This document shows, in pieces, positions 27,680 through 36,243 of a stretch of DNA of 64,000 nt. Position 1 is the stretch's first letter; each line of letters begins with the position of its first letter. Below the pieces are notes generated by a model that had not been told where the DNA came from, did no database searches, and worked only from the letters and a program-made list of their open reading frames with translations. Position numbers and translations under genes: made by a program. Source of the stretch: Scopulibacillus daqui (GTDB lineage Bacteria > Bacillota > Bacilli > Bacillales > Sporolactobacillaceae); the NCBI RefSeq assembly GCF_016908855.1, contig NZ_JAFBER010000002.1, positions 1-64,000 on the forward strand. The letters are read 5' to 3'.

Positions 27680-28192
27680 ATGGCATTGAAATGGACAGTA
27701 CCAGAACTTCTTCAATATAAAAGCGAAGGTTTAACTTTGGATGAAACGATTCATTTAACTGATTTGCCAAGTCTGGATTCTGAAGTGCGAGGCGTTTCTC
27801 CTGTTGATGTTAATGGGGTTGTTGAATTTTCGAAGGAAGCAATCACTTTTCATTTAACGATAAAAGGCGAAATGGTTCTGCCTGATTCGGTAACTCTCGA
27901 GGATGTTAACTATCCGTTTCATATTCATACGTCTGAAACCTTCCTTTTGAATCATTCGGCTGAAATTGAAGAAGCTGATCATGAAGTTGTTCATGATATT
28001 GAAGAGAATACGATTGATTTAATTCCGTTTATTAAAGAAGCGATATTGGTTGAGAAACCGATTCGCATTGTCAGTGATCGAAATGAAAATCCCCGTTACT
28101 CCGGTGAAGGCTGGGATTTTGTAACTGAAGAGGAACGGAAGAAACGCATTGATCCTAGGTTGGAAAAACTAAAAAAGTTTTTTGACGAATAA
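27680..28192 (+). CDS. ylbN: YceD/DUF177 family protein YlbN
   Basis: 170 residues, acidic, DUF177 family. Features: VRGVSPVDVNGVVEFSKEAITFHLTIKGEMVLPDSVTLEDVNYPF, and a C-terminal DPRLEKLKKFFDE. DUF177 proteins precede rpmF in most bacteria and have been linked to 23S rRNA processing; the exact role in Bacillus is open. Many members carry a CxxC pair; here I see none. AAAGGTGG before the ATG. Confidence 0.88.
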   Translation: MALKWTVPELLQYKSEGLTLDETIHLTDLPSLDSEVRGVSPVDVNGVVEFSKEAITFHLTIKGEMVLPDSVTLEDVNYPFHIHTSETFLLNHSAEIEEADHEVVHDIEENTIDLIPFIKEAILVEKPIRIVSDRNENPRYSGEGWDFVTEEERKKRIDPRLEKLKKFFDE

Positions 28193-28214
28193 ATGCTTCA
28201 AGGAGGTGTGAACC

Positions 28215-28388
28215 GTGGCAGTACCAAAAAGAAGAGTTTCTACTACTCGCAAAAATAAGCGTCGTACTCATTATAAACTTCGTGTACCAGGTATGGTGCA
28301 ATGCGATAACTGCGGTGAGTACAAATTAGCTCATCGTGTTTGTCCAGAATGCGGCTCATACAAAGGTGAAGAAGTAGTTGAAAAATAA
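28215..28388 (+). CDS. rpmF: 50S ribosomal protein L32 (zinc-binding form)
   Basis: 57 residues, recognised by [19 protein letters not shown]. It carries two CxxC pairs (CDNC at residue 30, CPEC at 43), so this is the zinc-dependent C+ paralog rather than the zinc-free one. The start is GTG behind AAGGAGGTG. It lies 22 bases after ylbN and is followed by a strong terminator. Confidence 0.97.
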   Translation: MAVPKRRVSTTRKNKRRTHYKLRVPGMVQCDNCGEYKLAHRVCPECGSYKGEEVVEK

Positions 28389-28405
28389 ATTGTCACCAAT
28401 TAAGA

Positions 28406-28432
28406 AAGCAAGGAGATATGTTCTCCTTGCTT
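28406..28432 (+). terminator. Terminator of ylbN-rpmF
   Basis: 11-bp stem AAGCAAGGAGA / TCTCCTTGCTT with a 5-base loop and a run of T. Confidence 0.9.
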
Positions 28433-28549
28433 TTTTGTCTTTAAAAACCGAATAACACGGCTCCTCCGCAGAGAAAATAATAGAATATAAAGTCTATCTT
28501 AACTATTAAATGCATATGATAAGAAAAAAGTTGAGATTGGAGGGGTTCA

Positions 28550-29197
28550 ATGTCTACAATTCGTCAAGACGCATGGAGTCATGATGAAGACCTATTGTTA
28601 GCGGAAACGGTTTTAAGACATATAAGAGAGGGCAGCACACAGTTAGCAGCCTTTGAAGAAGTGGGGCAGAAATTATCAAGAACATCGGCAGCTTGCGGCT
28701 TCCGATGGAATTCTTTAGTGAGAAAAAATTATGAATCCGCCGTTGCATTGGCGAAAAAGCAAAGAAAAGCTGTCCAAGGGCAAAAGAAGACTCAAACCTT
28801 TAAAGAAAAACGCGGCAGCGTCATAAATGAACAACATGATATTCAATCTAAAAGTACGTCTTCGAAAACGAAACATCATGAGCCGGAAGTCAATCTAGAA
28901 ACAGTGATCAATTATCTTACAGTTTTAAGAGACCGTTCTTTGGAGACCAATGGTTTGGAAAAAGAAATTAAAAATCTAAAAGAAGCATTGCAGGATACAG
29001 AAAAAAAATATAATGAATTGACTAATGCCCATCAGAAGTTAAAGAAAGATTATGAAACGATTAAAGAAGATTACAAGGCGCTATTGGCTATTATGGAGCG
29101 TGCAAGAAAATTGGCGGCAACAGATGAAAACAGCTCCAGAGAACGGATGAGCTTTGAGTTTGATGCATCGAAGAGCTTTGAAAAAGTTAATAAATGA
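28550..29197 (+). CDS. gerR: RsfA/GerR-family sporulation transcription factor (YlbO)
   Basis: 215 residues. The N-terminal ~65 residues form a Myb/SANT-like DNA-binding region ([32 protein letters not shown]). A charged linker follows and then a coiled coil at about residues 120-185 ([21 protein letters not shown] onward). This is the RsfA/GerR group of sporulation regulators; the position after rpmF matches GerR (YlbO), which acts in the mother cell in B. subtilis. TTGGAGGGG precedes the ATG. Confidence 0.85.
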   Translation: MSTIRQDAWSHDEDLLLAETVLRHIREGSTQLAAFEEVGQKLSRTSAACGFRWNSLVRKNYESAVALAKKQRKAVQGQKKTQTFKEKRGSVINEQHDIQSKSTSSKTKHHEPEVNLETVINYLTVLRDRSLETNGLEKEIKNLKEALQDTEKKYNELTNAHQKLKKDYETIKEDYKALLAIMERARKLAATDENSSRERMSFEFDASKSFEKVNK

Positions 29198-29203
29198 AAA
29201 AAA

Positions 29204-29224
29204 TTCCCTATTTTATATAGGGAA
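29204..29224 (+). terminator. Terminator of gerR
   Basis: Stem TTCCCTA / TAGGGAA with an A-rich left and T-rich right flank (CTTTTCTTT). Confidence 0.75.
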
Positions 29225-29293
29225 CTTTTCTTTACTCTGTTAAAATACGACAAATCCTTCAAGCAAGTGTGGGCTCAGCCTGATTTCTACAGG

Positions 29294-29773
29294 TTACAGC
29301 GTTTGTTCGCTGACGCCTTTTGGAAACCAAACAAATGGGTTTTCGCCTCTATCCCTTTCAGTGTTATAAGTCGCTGGTTCAAAACCCATTTTATCCCAAA
29401 AGTCATGAGAGTTATTGCGTCCATTCGTTTTAATTGGCAAGTTAAATGACTTAGCAAAGTCAACTAACGCTCTTCCATAGCCTTTGCCTCGATAGTCAGG
29501 AAGCACTTCCAGTTTCCAGAGTTCAAGATAATCTTGAGGAGGTTCAAAATAACGGTCGAATTTTTGGCTGATTTTATATAAGCTCATTCTTGCTACTAAC
29601 TTGCCGCCAAAATAAATACCGTAAAAAGGTGATTCGCTGTCGTTTTCAATGATATTGGCTTTAAGGTCCTCTTCCATCGATAGTTCTTGAGCACCGTATG
29701 ACTGGAAGTTTTTGAATTCTTCAAGCGTTTTAAAATTAATGTTTAGTCGCTCAACGTTATACGGATTGTACAT
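29294..29773 (-). CDS. ylbP: GNAT-family N-acetyltransferase YlbP
   Basis: 159 residues. The acetyl-CoA loop is VLPDYRGKGYGRALV near residue 95; the end FWDKMGFEPATYN...NPFVWFPKG is typical of YlbP. Substrate unknown. The ATG at 29773 after GGGGGA is preferred to an ATG 15 codons upstream. It is the last gene of the ylb block before the inserted carboxylase operon. Confidence 0.85.
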   Translation of the reverse strand: MYNPYNVERLNINFKTLEEFKNFQSYGAQELSMEEDLKANIIENDSESPFYGIYFGGKLVARMSLYKISQKFDRYFEPPQDYLELWKLEVLPDYRGKGYGRALVDFAKSFNLPIKTNGRNNSHDFWDKMGFEPATYNTERDRGENPFVWFPKGVSEQTL

Positions 29774-29935
29774 GTTGCTTCCCCCTTGGTCCAATTTAAG
29801 CAAATAGCTGATACACATCTATTATAGTATAAAATAACTAAAATTTCTGCTTATGCATAAAAGATTTTAAAGGGAAAATAAATAAAATTGTCGAATATGT
29901 ATTTTGAAGCCAAGGGATAGGAGAGGAGGAATAAA

Positions 29936-31255
29936 ATGAGAAAAGTTTTGATTGCAAACCGAGGAGAAATCGCTGACCGCATTATTCGCACATGCCGGCG
30001 TTTAAATATCGAAACGGTTGCTGTTTACTCTGAAGCCGATAAGGAATTGCCGTATATAAAGAAAGCTGATCAAGCTGTTTGCATTGGCAAACCTCCTGCA
30101 CAAAAGTCGTATATGAATCAAGAAGCCATTTTAAAGGCTGCCAAACAAACCGGCGCAGATGCTATTCACCCCGGCTACGGCTTTCTATCAGAGAACGCTG
30201 GGTTTGTTCGTGCCGTTGATTCCCTTGGATTAACTTTTATCGGGCCTGATGCTGAAGTTGTTGCTTTAATGGGAGATAAGATTAGAGCCAGAGAAACAAT
30301 GAAACAAGCGGGTGTTCCTATTGTGCCGGGGTCCGGCGGGGCGGTTGATGTTGAAGGTGCCAAGGCTGTCGCTGAAACAATAGGTTATCCTGTTATGCTG
30401 AAAGCAAGCGCCGGCGGCGGCGGGATCGGCATGCAGCTGTGCCGCAATGAGGAACAGCTGATAAAAGCCTTTGCATCAAATCAAGCCAGGGCACGCACAT
30501 ATTTTGGCGATTCGAAAATGTTTGTTGAGAAAGCTGTTGAAAATGGAAGGCATATCGAAGTGCAAATATTTGGAGATTTTTTTGGCCATATTGTTCATTT
30601 ATATGAAAGAGACTGTTCAGTTCAAAGGCGCCATCAAAAGGTAATAGAAGAATCTCCTTCGCCGTTTATTTCAGAAAAAACGAGAAAAGCCATTACTGAT
30701 GCAGCGGTCAAAGCTGCCAAATTTGTTAATTATAAAAATGCGGGCACGGTCGAATTTATCATGGATGAAGAAGAAAATTTTTATTTCTTGGAGATGAACA
30801 CGAGATTGCAGGTGGAACATCCTGTTACCGAAATGCAGACCGGATTAGATTTAGTTGAGTGGCAGCTGATGGTAGCGGATGGCCAAAAACTTCCGTTGCA
30901 ACAATCCGATATCACTTATAAAGGACATAGTATGGAATTTCGTTTGTACGCTGAAGATCCGGAAACGTTTTTGCCGTCACCGGGACGCTTAACGGCATTT
31001 GCCTTTCCTGATATCGAAGGTGTTCGTATCGATGCCGGTTATGAAGCGGGTCTATCCGTTACGCCTTATTATGATCCGATGATAGCCAAAATCATTGTAA
31101 GCGGTTACGATAGAGAGGATGTTTTAAGAAAGGCGGCGCGCTTATTTAATGAGTGCGATATTAAAGGAATTAAAACCAATTATCCATTGTTTGCAAAACT
31201 CGTCCAATCTGGAGATTTCTATAAAGGTCAATATACAACAAGGCTGTTAAAATGA
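29936..31255 (+). CDS. Acyl-CoA carboxylase biotin carboxylase subunit
   Basis: 439 residues, AccC-like ATP-grasp enzyme: ANRGEIADRIIRTC at the start, GASAGGGGIGM-type loop (KASAGGGGIGMQ) near residue 160, and EMNTRLQVEHPVTEM near 290. It carboxylates biotin on the BCCP encoded next. With the downstream carboxyltransferase it forms an acetyl/propionyl-CoA-type carboxylase distinct from the essential accBCDA. B. subtilis has related genes at yngE-H, not here. Good GAGAGGAGG site. Confidence 0.9.
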   Translation: MRKVLIANRGEIADRIIRTCRRLNIETVAVYSEADKELPYIKKADQAVCIGKPPAQKSYMNQEAILKAAKQTGADAIHPGYGFLSENAGFVRAVDSLGLTFIGPDAEVVALMGDKIRARETMKQAGVPIVPGSGGAVDVEGAKAVAETIGYPVMLKASAGGGGIGMQLCRNEEQLIKAFASNQARARTYFGDSKMFVEKAVENGRHIEVQIFGDFFGHIVHLYERDCSVQRRHQKVIEESPSPFISEKTRKAITDAAVKAAKFVNYKNAGTVEFIMDEEENFYFLEMNTRLQVEHPVTEMQTGLDLVEWQLMVADGQKLPLQQSDITYKGHSMEFRLYAEDPETFLPSPGRLTAFAFPDIEGVRIDAGYEAGLSVTPYYDPMIAKIIVSGYDREDVLRKAARLFNECDIKGIKTNYPLFAKLVQSGDFYKGQYTTRLLK

Positions 31256-31327
31256 TTTTTTGCCATTTCAAACTTTTTATTCTGACAGCTGGCGTGAATC
31301 AATAATCTGAAAAGGGAGCTGAACTTC

Positions 31328-31540
31328 ATGAAAAATATCCAATCAAATATGACTGGCACAGTACTCAATATACTTGTTGCTAAAGGCGATCAAGTAAAGG
31401 CCGGAGATCAAATAGCGATGCTAGAATCCATGAAGATGGAAATCCCGATTGAAAGCACAGAAGATGGCGTTGTTTCTGACGTGAAAGTGAATGCAGGCGA
31501 TTTTGTTAATGAAGGGGATCCTTTAATAACATTAGAATAG
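31328..31540 (+). CDS. Biotin carboxyl carrier protein, short (BLAP type)
   Basis: 70 residues, a single biotinyl/lipoyl domain with the biotinylation site ESMKMEIP (Lys about residue 36). It lacks the N-terminal region of AccB, like YngHB/BLAP. It carries the carboxyl group between the flanking subunits. AAAGGGAG lies before the ATG. Confidence 0.9.
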   Translation: MKNIQSNMTGTVLNILVAKGDQVKAGDQIAMLESMKMEIPIESTEDGVVSDVKVNAGDFVNEGDPLITLE

Positions 31541-31565
31541 AAAGATTTTGTGTGTGATTTTTAAA

Positions 31566-31583
31566 TGAACGAGCGCTCATTCT
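31566..31583 (+). promoter_or_regulatory. FadR/TetR-like palindrome inside the carboxylase operon
   Basis: The 18-bp sequence TGAACGAGCGCTCATTCT matches the B. subtilis FadR consensus TGAATGAnTAnTCATTCA at most positions outside the centre. It lies 23 bases before the carboxyltransferase start. A regulatory role is inference. Confidence 0.35.
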
Positions 31584-31606
31584 TTCTAAGGGAAGGGAGA
31601 AACGCA

Positions 31607-33145
31607 ATGACGACTAAACAACAGACGCTGCTCAAAGAGAGTCTTGATCGGATAAAGGCCGGCGGTGCGCCAAAGTACCATGAAAAATTAAAAAAACAAT
31701 CTAAAATGTTTGTTCGCGATCGTTTAGTTAAGCTGTTTGATGACGGCCGGTTCAAACTTGAGGACGGTCGCTTTGCCAATTTTAAAGCTGGAGATTTGCC
31801 GGCGGATGGTGTCGTGACCGCCGTCGGAAAAGTGGACGGCCGGACAGTATGTGTCATGGCTAACGATTCTACCGTCAAAGCGGGTTCTTGGGGAGCCAGA
31901 ACAGTTGAAAAAATAATTCGTATTCAAGAAACAGCCGAAAAGCTCAAGGTTCCTTTACTGTATCTGGTCGATTCAGCGGGAGCAAGAATAACGGACCAAC
32001 TAGAAATGTTTCCCAACCGCCGCGGGGCGGGGCGCATTTTTTATAATCAAGTAAAATTATCCGGCATGATTCCGCAAATTTGTTTGCTTTTTGGCCCATC
32101 AGCGGCTGGCGGCGCTTATATTCCCGCTTTTTGCGATGCTGTTATTATGGTTGAAAATAATGCATCAATGTATCTAGGATCGCCGCGAATGGCGGAAAAG
32201 GTCATAGGCGAGAAAGTCACGCTTGAAGAAATGGGCGGGGCCAAGATGCACTGTACAACGAGCGGATGCGGTGATATTCTCGCCCGCACAGAAGAAGAAG
32301 CGATTGAAAAAGCGCAGCAATATTTAACTTACTTTCCAGCAAACTTTGAGAAAAAGCCGCCTGAGCAGGAAGCCATCCCGCCAAAAGAGGGAAGGCCGAT
32401 ATCAGAAATCGTACCGGAACACCAGAACGCTCCGTTTGATATGTATGAACTTATTGGAAGACTGGTAGATAACGATTCCTTTTTTGAGGTTAAAAAACTG
32501 TTTGCAGGAGAGCTTATCACAGGATTTGCAAGATTAAACGGCAAAGCAATCGGCATTATCGCCAATCAGCCGAAAGTAAAGGGCGGGGTTTTATTTGTAG
32601 ATTCGGCAGATAAAGGTGCGAAGTTCATTCAGCTTTGCGATGCTTTTCAGATACCGCTTTTATTTTTGGCAGATGTTCCCGGGTTCATGATCGGAACAAA
32701 GGTTGAACGCGCCGGCATCATTCGTCATGGCGCCAAATTGATCGCCGCGGTTAGTCAAGCGACAGTTCCGAAAATATCCGTGATTGTCCGAAAAGCATAT
32801 GGTGCAGGTCTTTATGCGATGGCAGGACCGGCCTTTGAACCTGATTGCTGTATTGCTTTACCGACAGCGCAAATTGCTGTCATGGGTCCGGAAGCGGCGG
32901 TTAATGCTGTTTATTCAAACAAAATCCAAGCTATTGAAGATCCAAAGGAACGTATAAAGTTTGTGCAAGAGAAACATCAGGAATATAAAGAAACGATTGA
33001 TATATATAAACTTGCTTCTGAGCTTATCATTGATGATATTGTTGATGGTGATGAGCTTAGAGAAGTGCTTATTGACCGCTTTGATGTCTATTCCTCAAAA
33101 GAGATGGTGTTTAGCAAAAGGAAACATCCTGTTTATCCGGTTTAA
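31607..33145 (+). CDS. Acyl-CoA carboxylase carboxyltransferase subunit
   Basis: 512 residues with two crotonase-like halves (PccB/MccB family). Features: DSAGARITDQLEMFPNRRGAGRIFYNQ and FGPSAAGGAYIPAFCD in the N half, and ADVPGFMIGTKVERAGIIRHGAK plus KAYGAGLYAMAGP in the C half. It transfers CO2 from biotin to an acyl-CoA. The ATG at 31607 follows GGGAGA; an upstream ATG at 31565 lies in the palindrome region and would add 14 residues. The exact substrate (propionyl-, acetyl- or methylcrotonyl-CoA) is not decidable. Confidence 0.88.
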   Translation: MTTKQQTLLKESLDRIKAGGAPKYHEKLKKQSKMFVRDRLVKLFDDGRFKLEDGRFANFKAGDLPADGVVTAVGKVDGRTVCVMANDSTVKAGSWGARTVEKIIRIQETAEKLKVPLLYLVDSAGARITDQLEMFPNRRGAGRIFYNQVKLSGMIPQICLLFGPSAAGGAYIPAFCDAVIMVENNASMYLGSPRMAEKVIGEKVTLEEMGGAKMHCTTSGCGDILARTEEEAIEKAQQYLTYFPANFEKKPPEQEAIPPKEGRPISEIVPEHQNAPFDMYELIGRLVDNDSFFEVKKLFAGELITGFARLNGKAIGIIANQPKVKGGVLFVDSADKGAKFIQLCDAFQIPLLFLADVPGFMIGTKVERAGIIRHGAKLIAAVSQATVPKISVIVRKAYGAGLYAMAGPAFEPDCCIALPTAQIAVMGPEAAVNAVYSNKIQAIEDPKERIKFVQEKHQEYKETIDIYKLASELIIDDIVDGDELREVLIDRFDVYSSKEMVFSKRKHPVYPV

Positions 33146-33152
33146 TCATGAC

Positions 33153-33178
33153 AACGGCCGTTCAAGAAAACGGCCGTT
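33153..33178 (+). terminator. Terminator of the acyl-CoA carboxylase operon
   Basis: Stem AACGGCCG / CGGCCGTT with a loop of 10 and a run of seven or more T. Confidence 0.88.
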
Positions 33179-33394
33179 TTTTTAATATTGATGTGCAGCT
33201 TGACCTTTTACATGAAGTTTTGGCGCAGCAGCTCCAAGATAAGGCTGATGGGATAAGTCAGTTTAGAGGCCTCTTGCGAAGATGACTATACAAAAGAAAG
33301 CCGGAGGTGTTTTCGCAAGGTTTCTTTAATCTGGCTGATGAAGAAAATATGATAAGATTTTAATAGTGCCTGAATTTTTGTAAGGGGGGTATTT

Positions 33395-34327
33395 ATGAAA
33401 GTTTCAATTATAGGAGGGGGCTCCGTTGGCTTATTATTTGCCGGGTATCTTGCGCGCGATTTTCAAACAACGTTATACGTAAGAAGAAATGAGCAATTTC
33501 AGGCTGTTAAAGAAAATGGTATCCAAATACAAATGAATGATGAAACATTTATCAGCCGTCCGCGGGTGGCATATTCCCATGAACCATGGAGCGGCGATTT
33601 GCTTATTTTTGCTGTTAAACAGCCTGAATTAATGGACATGATGGCATCAATAAATAAAAAAGCGAAAGCGGATCAAAGTCTTTTGTTTATTCAAAATGGC
33701 ATGGGGCATATTGATGGACTGAAGCATTTACATCACCATCACATCTTTTTGGGTGTGGTTGAGCACGGCGCTAAGAAGTCATCCGACAATCATGTTGCCC
33801 ACAATGGCGCAGGCCGTACCCAAATCGCAGCATTTAGAGGTGATTTTAAAATCATTCATGATTTGTTATGCCTTCCTCAGTTTCCTTTTAAAACACACAC
33901 GGATTGGAAAGAAATGCTGACAAAGAAGCTCGTGGTCAATGCTGTTATCAATCCCCTAACCGCTCTATACCGTGCAGAAAACGGGCAGCTTATCAATAAT
34001 CCATATTATTGCAAAACTATGAAGCAAGTCTTTCAAGAAACAGCGGATATTTTATTTTCGAAAAAGCGCTGTTTTTCTTCTCCGCCGCACAGCAAAGCTA
34101 AATATTGGGAGGCGCTGATCAGCATTTGCCAAAACACATCGAAAAACCGCTCGTCAATGCTCCAAGATCTAGATGCCTGCAGGAAAACAGAAATTGAAGC
34201 CATATCCGGGTATTTAATAAAAGAAGCTGAACGGCTCGGGAAACCATGTCCGCTGACAAGATGGCTCTACAATAGCATTTTAGGCATTGAACATGAATAT
34301 TTAAAAAAGGAGGGGTTTGATGACTAA
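33395..34327 (+). CDS. panE: 2-dehydropantoate 2-reductase
   Basis: 310 residues, NADPH-dependent ketopantoate reductase of pantothenate synthesis. It has the N-terminal Rossmann motif GGGSVGLLFAG, AVKQPEL and ENG-type QNGMG near residue 102, the catalytic Lys in KKLVVNAVINPLTAL near 178, and EIEAISGYL near 267. It sits at the ylbQ position. TAAGGGGGG precedes the ATG. Its end overlaps the start of a broken small frame. Confidence 0.9.
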   Translation: MKVSIIGGGSVGLLFAGYLARDFQTTLYVRRNEQFQAVKENGIQIQMNDETFISRPRVAYSHEPWSGDLLIFAVKQPELMDMMASINKKAKADQSLLFIQNGMGHIDGLKHLHHHHIFLGVVEHGAKKSSDNHVAHNGAGRTQIAAFRGDFKIIHDLLCLPQFPFKTHTDWKEMLTKKLVVNAVINPLTALYRAENGQLINNPYYCKTMKQVFQETADILFSKKRCFSSPPHSKAKYWEALISICQNTSKNRSSMLQDLDACRKTEIEAISGYLIKEAERLGKPCPLTRWLYNSILGIEHEYLKKEGFDD

Positions 34328-34419
34328 CATCATTTCATTTATTGTTCCTTGTACTTCTTTACAGTTTGTTCGTTTTATTCATCATCTTTTCGCTTATGAT
34401 AAAAAAGAAGCCCATTTGA
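34320..34419 (+). pseudogene. Frameshifted small membrane-protein gene (DUF3397-like position)
   Basis: An AAAGGAGGGG ribosome site inside the end of panE directs translation to the ATG at 34320, which opens MTNIISFIV and then loses hydrophobic character before a stop at 34434-34436. From about 34348 the +1 frame reads LVLLYSLFVLFIIFSLMIKKKPI, a clear membrane helix, and stops at 34417-34419. One frameshift plus an early stop would explain this. Many Bacillaceae carry a DUF3397 membrane protein between panE and bshC; identity is inferred from position. Confidence 0.45.
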
Positions 34420-34428
34420 GCACACTTT

Positions 34429-34457
34429 TTGGTTAGCAGTATAAAATTTGCTATACT
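34429..34457 (+). promoter_or_regulatory. Promoter of bshC
   Basis: TTGGTT (34429-34434), 17 bases, TGC-TATACT (extended -10 at 34449-34457), 42 bases before the bshC start. Confidence 0.55.
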
Positions 34458-34498
34458 CAAACTGGCAATTTGCGCAGTTCAGAGAGGAAGAGTAAAAA

Positions 34499-36124
34499 AT
34501 GGATACCAAAATGATTGAAATTCCGCTTTCGTCGAAGCTTGTTAATGATTATATAAACAACAAAGAAACAATTTCATCACTTTTTGATTATAAATACCAA
34601 AAGCAGGACAGTTCTCAAAAACGAATGGATGAAATTATAAGCCGCAAGTATCAGCGTGACCGTTTAGCTTCCGTTTTAACGAAATTTAACCAAAAATATA
34701 CACAGCATCCAAGCGTCTTCGATAATATTGAAAAATTAAAAAAAGCAAACGCTGCGGCAGTTGTCGGCGGCCAGCAAGCCGGTTTGTTAACCGGTCCGGC
34801 TTACACGATACATAAATGCTTATCTGTCATCAAACTCGCCAAAGAAAAAGAAGAACAGCTTGGCATGCCGATTGTTCCCGTGTTTTGGATTGCTGGAGAG
34901 GACCATGATTTTGATGAAATTAATCATGTCTATATTAGAAAGAACGATGTTTTAAAAAAATACGCATACAAGCCATCACTCAGCAATAATAAGACCTCTG
35001 TATCAAAATTGGACATTGATCAAAAAGAACTGTCTGATTGGGTAGAAACGATTTTTCAATCTTATGGTGAAACAGAATTTACAAAGGATATTGTCTCTGA
35101 GATAAGGCGGATGATTGATCAATCCCAGACGATTGTAGATTTCTTTGCTTTTCTCATCCACCGCTTGTTCGACCAATATGGCCTAGTGCTTATCGACTCT
35201 GCTGATCCCGATGTTAGAAGAATTGAATCCGATTATTTCAAACGCTTTATTCACAACCATCATTTCATTAACGAAAACGTTATGTCCCAGCTCAATGTAC
35301 TTAAGAGCCGGGGCTATGAAGTGGCGCTGGATCAAAGCAGCGGCAGTGTTAATTTGTTTTATGAGGAACAAGGGCAAAGGGAGCTTCTTGAATATAAAGA
35401 AGGAAAATTTGTCGGAAAAAACGGTGCGGTATCGCTTGATTATGACCAGTTATTGCAAGCGGCTGAAAATCGCCCTGAGCTTTTAAGCAATAATGTTGTG
35501 ACCCGGCCGATTATGCAAGATCTATTGCTGCCGACATTAGCCTTTATCGCCGGCCCGGGAGAGATCGCTTATTGGTCCGCTTTAAAAGAAGCGTTTCGAT
35601 GTTTTGATATCCGAATGCCTCTTATCGTGCCGCGGCTTAACCTGACTTTGGTTGACAGGCGGATTGAAAAATGGCTGAAAGAAAAAAATGTAGACATTGA
35701 AGAAGTTTTAAATAACCATTTGGGTGAGCATAAAAAGAATTGGTTAAATAAACAGCATGAATGGAATGTAGACGGCGTGATTGGCGAGCTGCGCCAGAAG
35801 ATTGAAGAAGCCCACCAGCCGGTTCAGGCATTGGCTGTTGAAATCAGCCGGGGCCTCGAAAAAATGAGTCAAAAGAATTTGCAGCTGATCGTGAGCCAAA
35901 TTGATTATATTGAGAAAAAAATGAAAGGCACCATTAAGGAACAGTATAAAACAGAGTTAGATAAATTCGATTGGATCAACGATGCCGTCATGCCGATGGG
36001 TCAGCCTCAAGAACGGGTATGGAGCATTTTCTGCTTCATCAATGCTTACGGTTTTGATCTCATAGGAAAGTTGATGGCGCAAACCTATCAATTCAATGGT
36101 GCGCAGCATGTGGTAAAAATATGA
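34499..36124 (+). CDS. bshC: Bacillithiol biosynthesis cysteine-adding enzyme BshC
   Basis: 541 residues (YllA). Last step of bacillithiol synthesis: adds cysteine to glucosaminyl-malate. Family marks: AAVVGGQQAGLLTGPAYTIHK near residue 83, PVFWIAGEDHDFDEINH near 125, AFIAGPGEIAYWS near 350, a coiled coil at about 450-490, and MGQPQERVWS near the end. Full length. GAGAGGAAG precedes the ATG. Confidence 0.94.
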   Translation: MDTKMIEIPLSSKLVNDYINNKETISSLFDYKYQKQDSSQKRMDEIISRKYQRDRLASVLTKFNQKYTQHPSVFDNIEKLKKANAAAVVGGQQAGLLTGPAYTIHKCLSVIKLAKEKEEQLGMPIVPVFWIAGEDHDFDEINHVYIRKNDVLKKYAYKPSLSNNKTSVSKLDIDQKELSDWVETIFQSYGETEFTKDIVSEIRRMIDQSQTIVDFFAFLIHRLFDQYGLVLIDSADPDVRRIESDYFKRFIHNHHFINENVMSQLNVLKSRGYEVALDQSSGSVNLFYEEQGQRELLEYKEGKFVGKNGAVSLDYDQLLQAAENRPELLSNNVVTRPIMQDLLLPTLAFIAGPGEIAYWSALKEAFRCFDIRMPLIVPRLNLTLVDRRIEKWLKEKNVDIEEVLNNHLGEHKKNWLNKQHEWNVDGVIGELRQKIEEAHQPVQALAVEISRGLEKMSQKNLQLIVSQIDYIEKKMKGTIKEQYKTELDKFDWINDAVMPMGQPQERVWSIFCFINAYGFDLIGKLMAQTYQFNGAQHVVKI

Positions 36125-36133
36125 ATATAAAAA

Positions 36134-36157
36134 AAATCCTGTCCTATGGCAGGATTT
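36134..36157 (+). terminator. Terminator of bshC
   Basis: Stem AAATCCTG / CAGGATTT with an A-tract before and nine T after. Confidence 0.88.
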
Positions 36158-36185
36158 TTTTTTGTTTAAACGAATAATAAAATGA

Positions 36186-36235
36186 AAGTGGTACAAAGTG
36201 GGGCGATGTGGTAGAGTAAGGGGTAGAAAGTGGGG
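36186..36235 (+). promoter_or_regulatory. MraZ operator: GTGG repeats at 10-bp period
   Basis: GTGG occurs at 36188, 36198 and 36208 with exact 10-bp spacing, then a degenerate AAGGGG at 36218-36223 and another GTGGGG at 36230-36235. MraZ is known to bind short G-rich direct repeats at one helical turn in front of its own operon. The last repeat overlaps the position expected for the mraZ ribosome site. Confidence 0.75.
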
Positions 36236-36243
36236 CAGCTACC

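Noticed and set aside
33274-33350. CTTGCGAA / TTCGCAAG inverted repeat before panE
   Set aside because: The arms are far apart and only 8 bp, with no T-run or promoter element attached; it could be chance.
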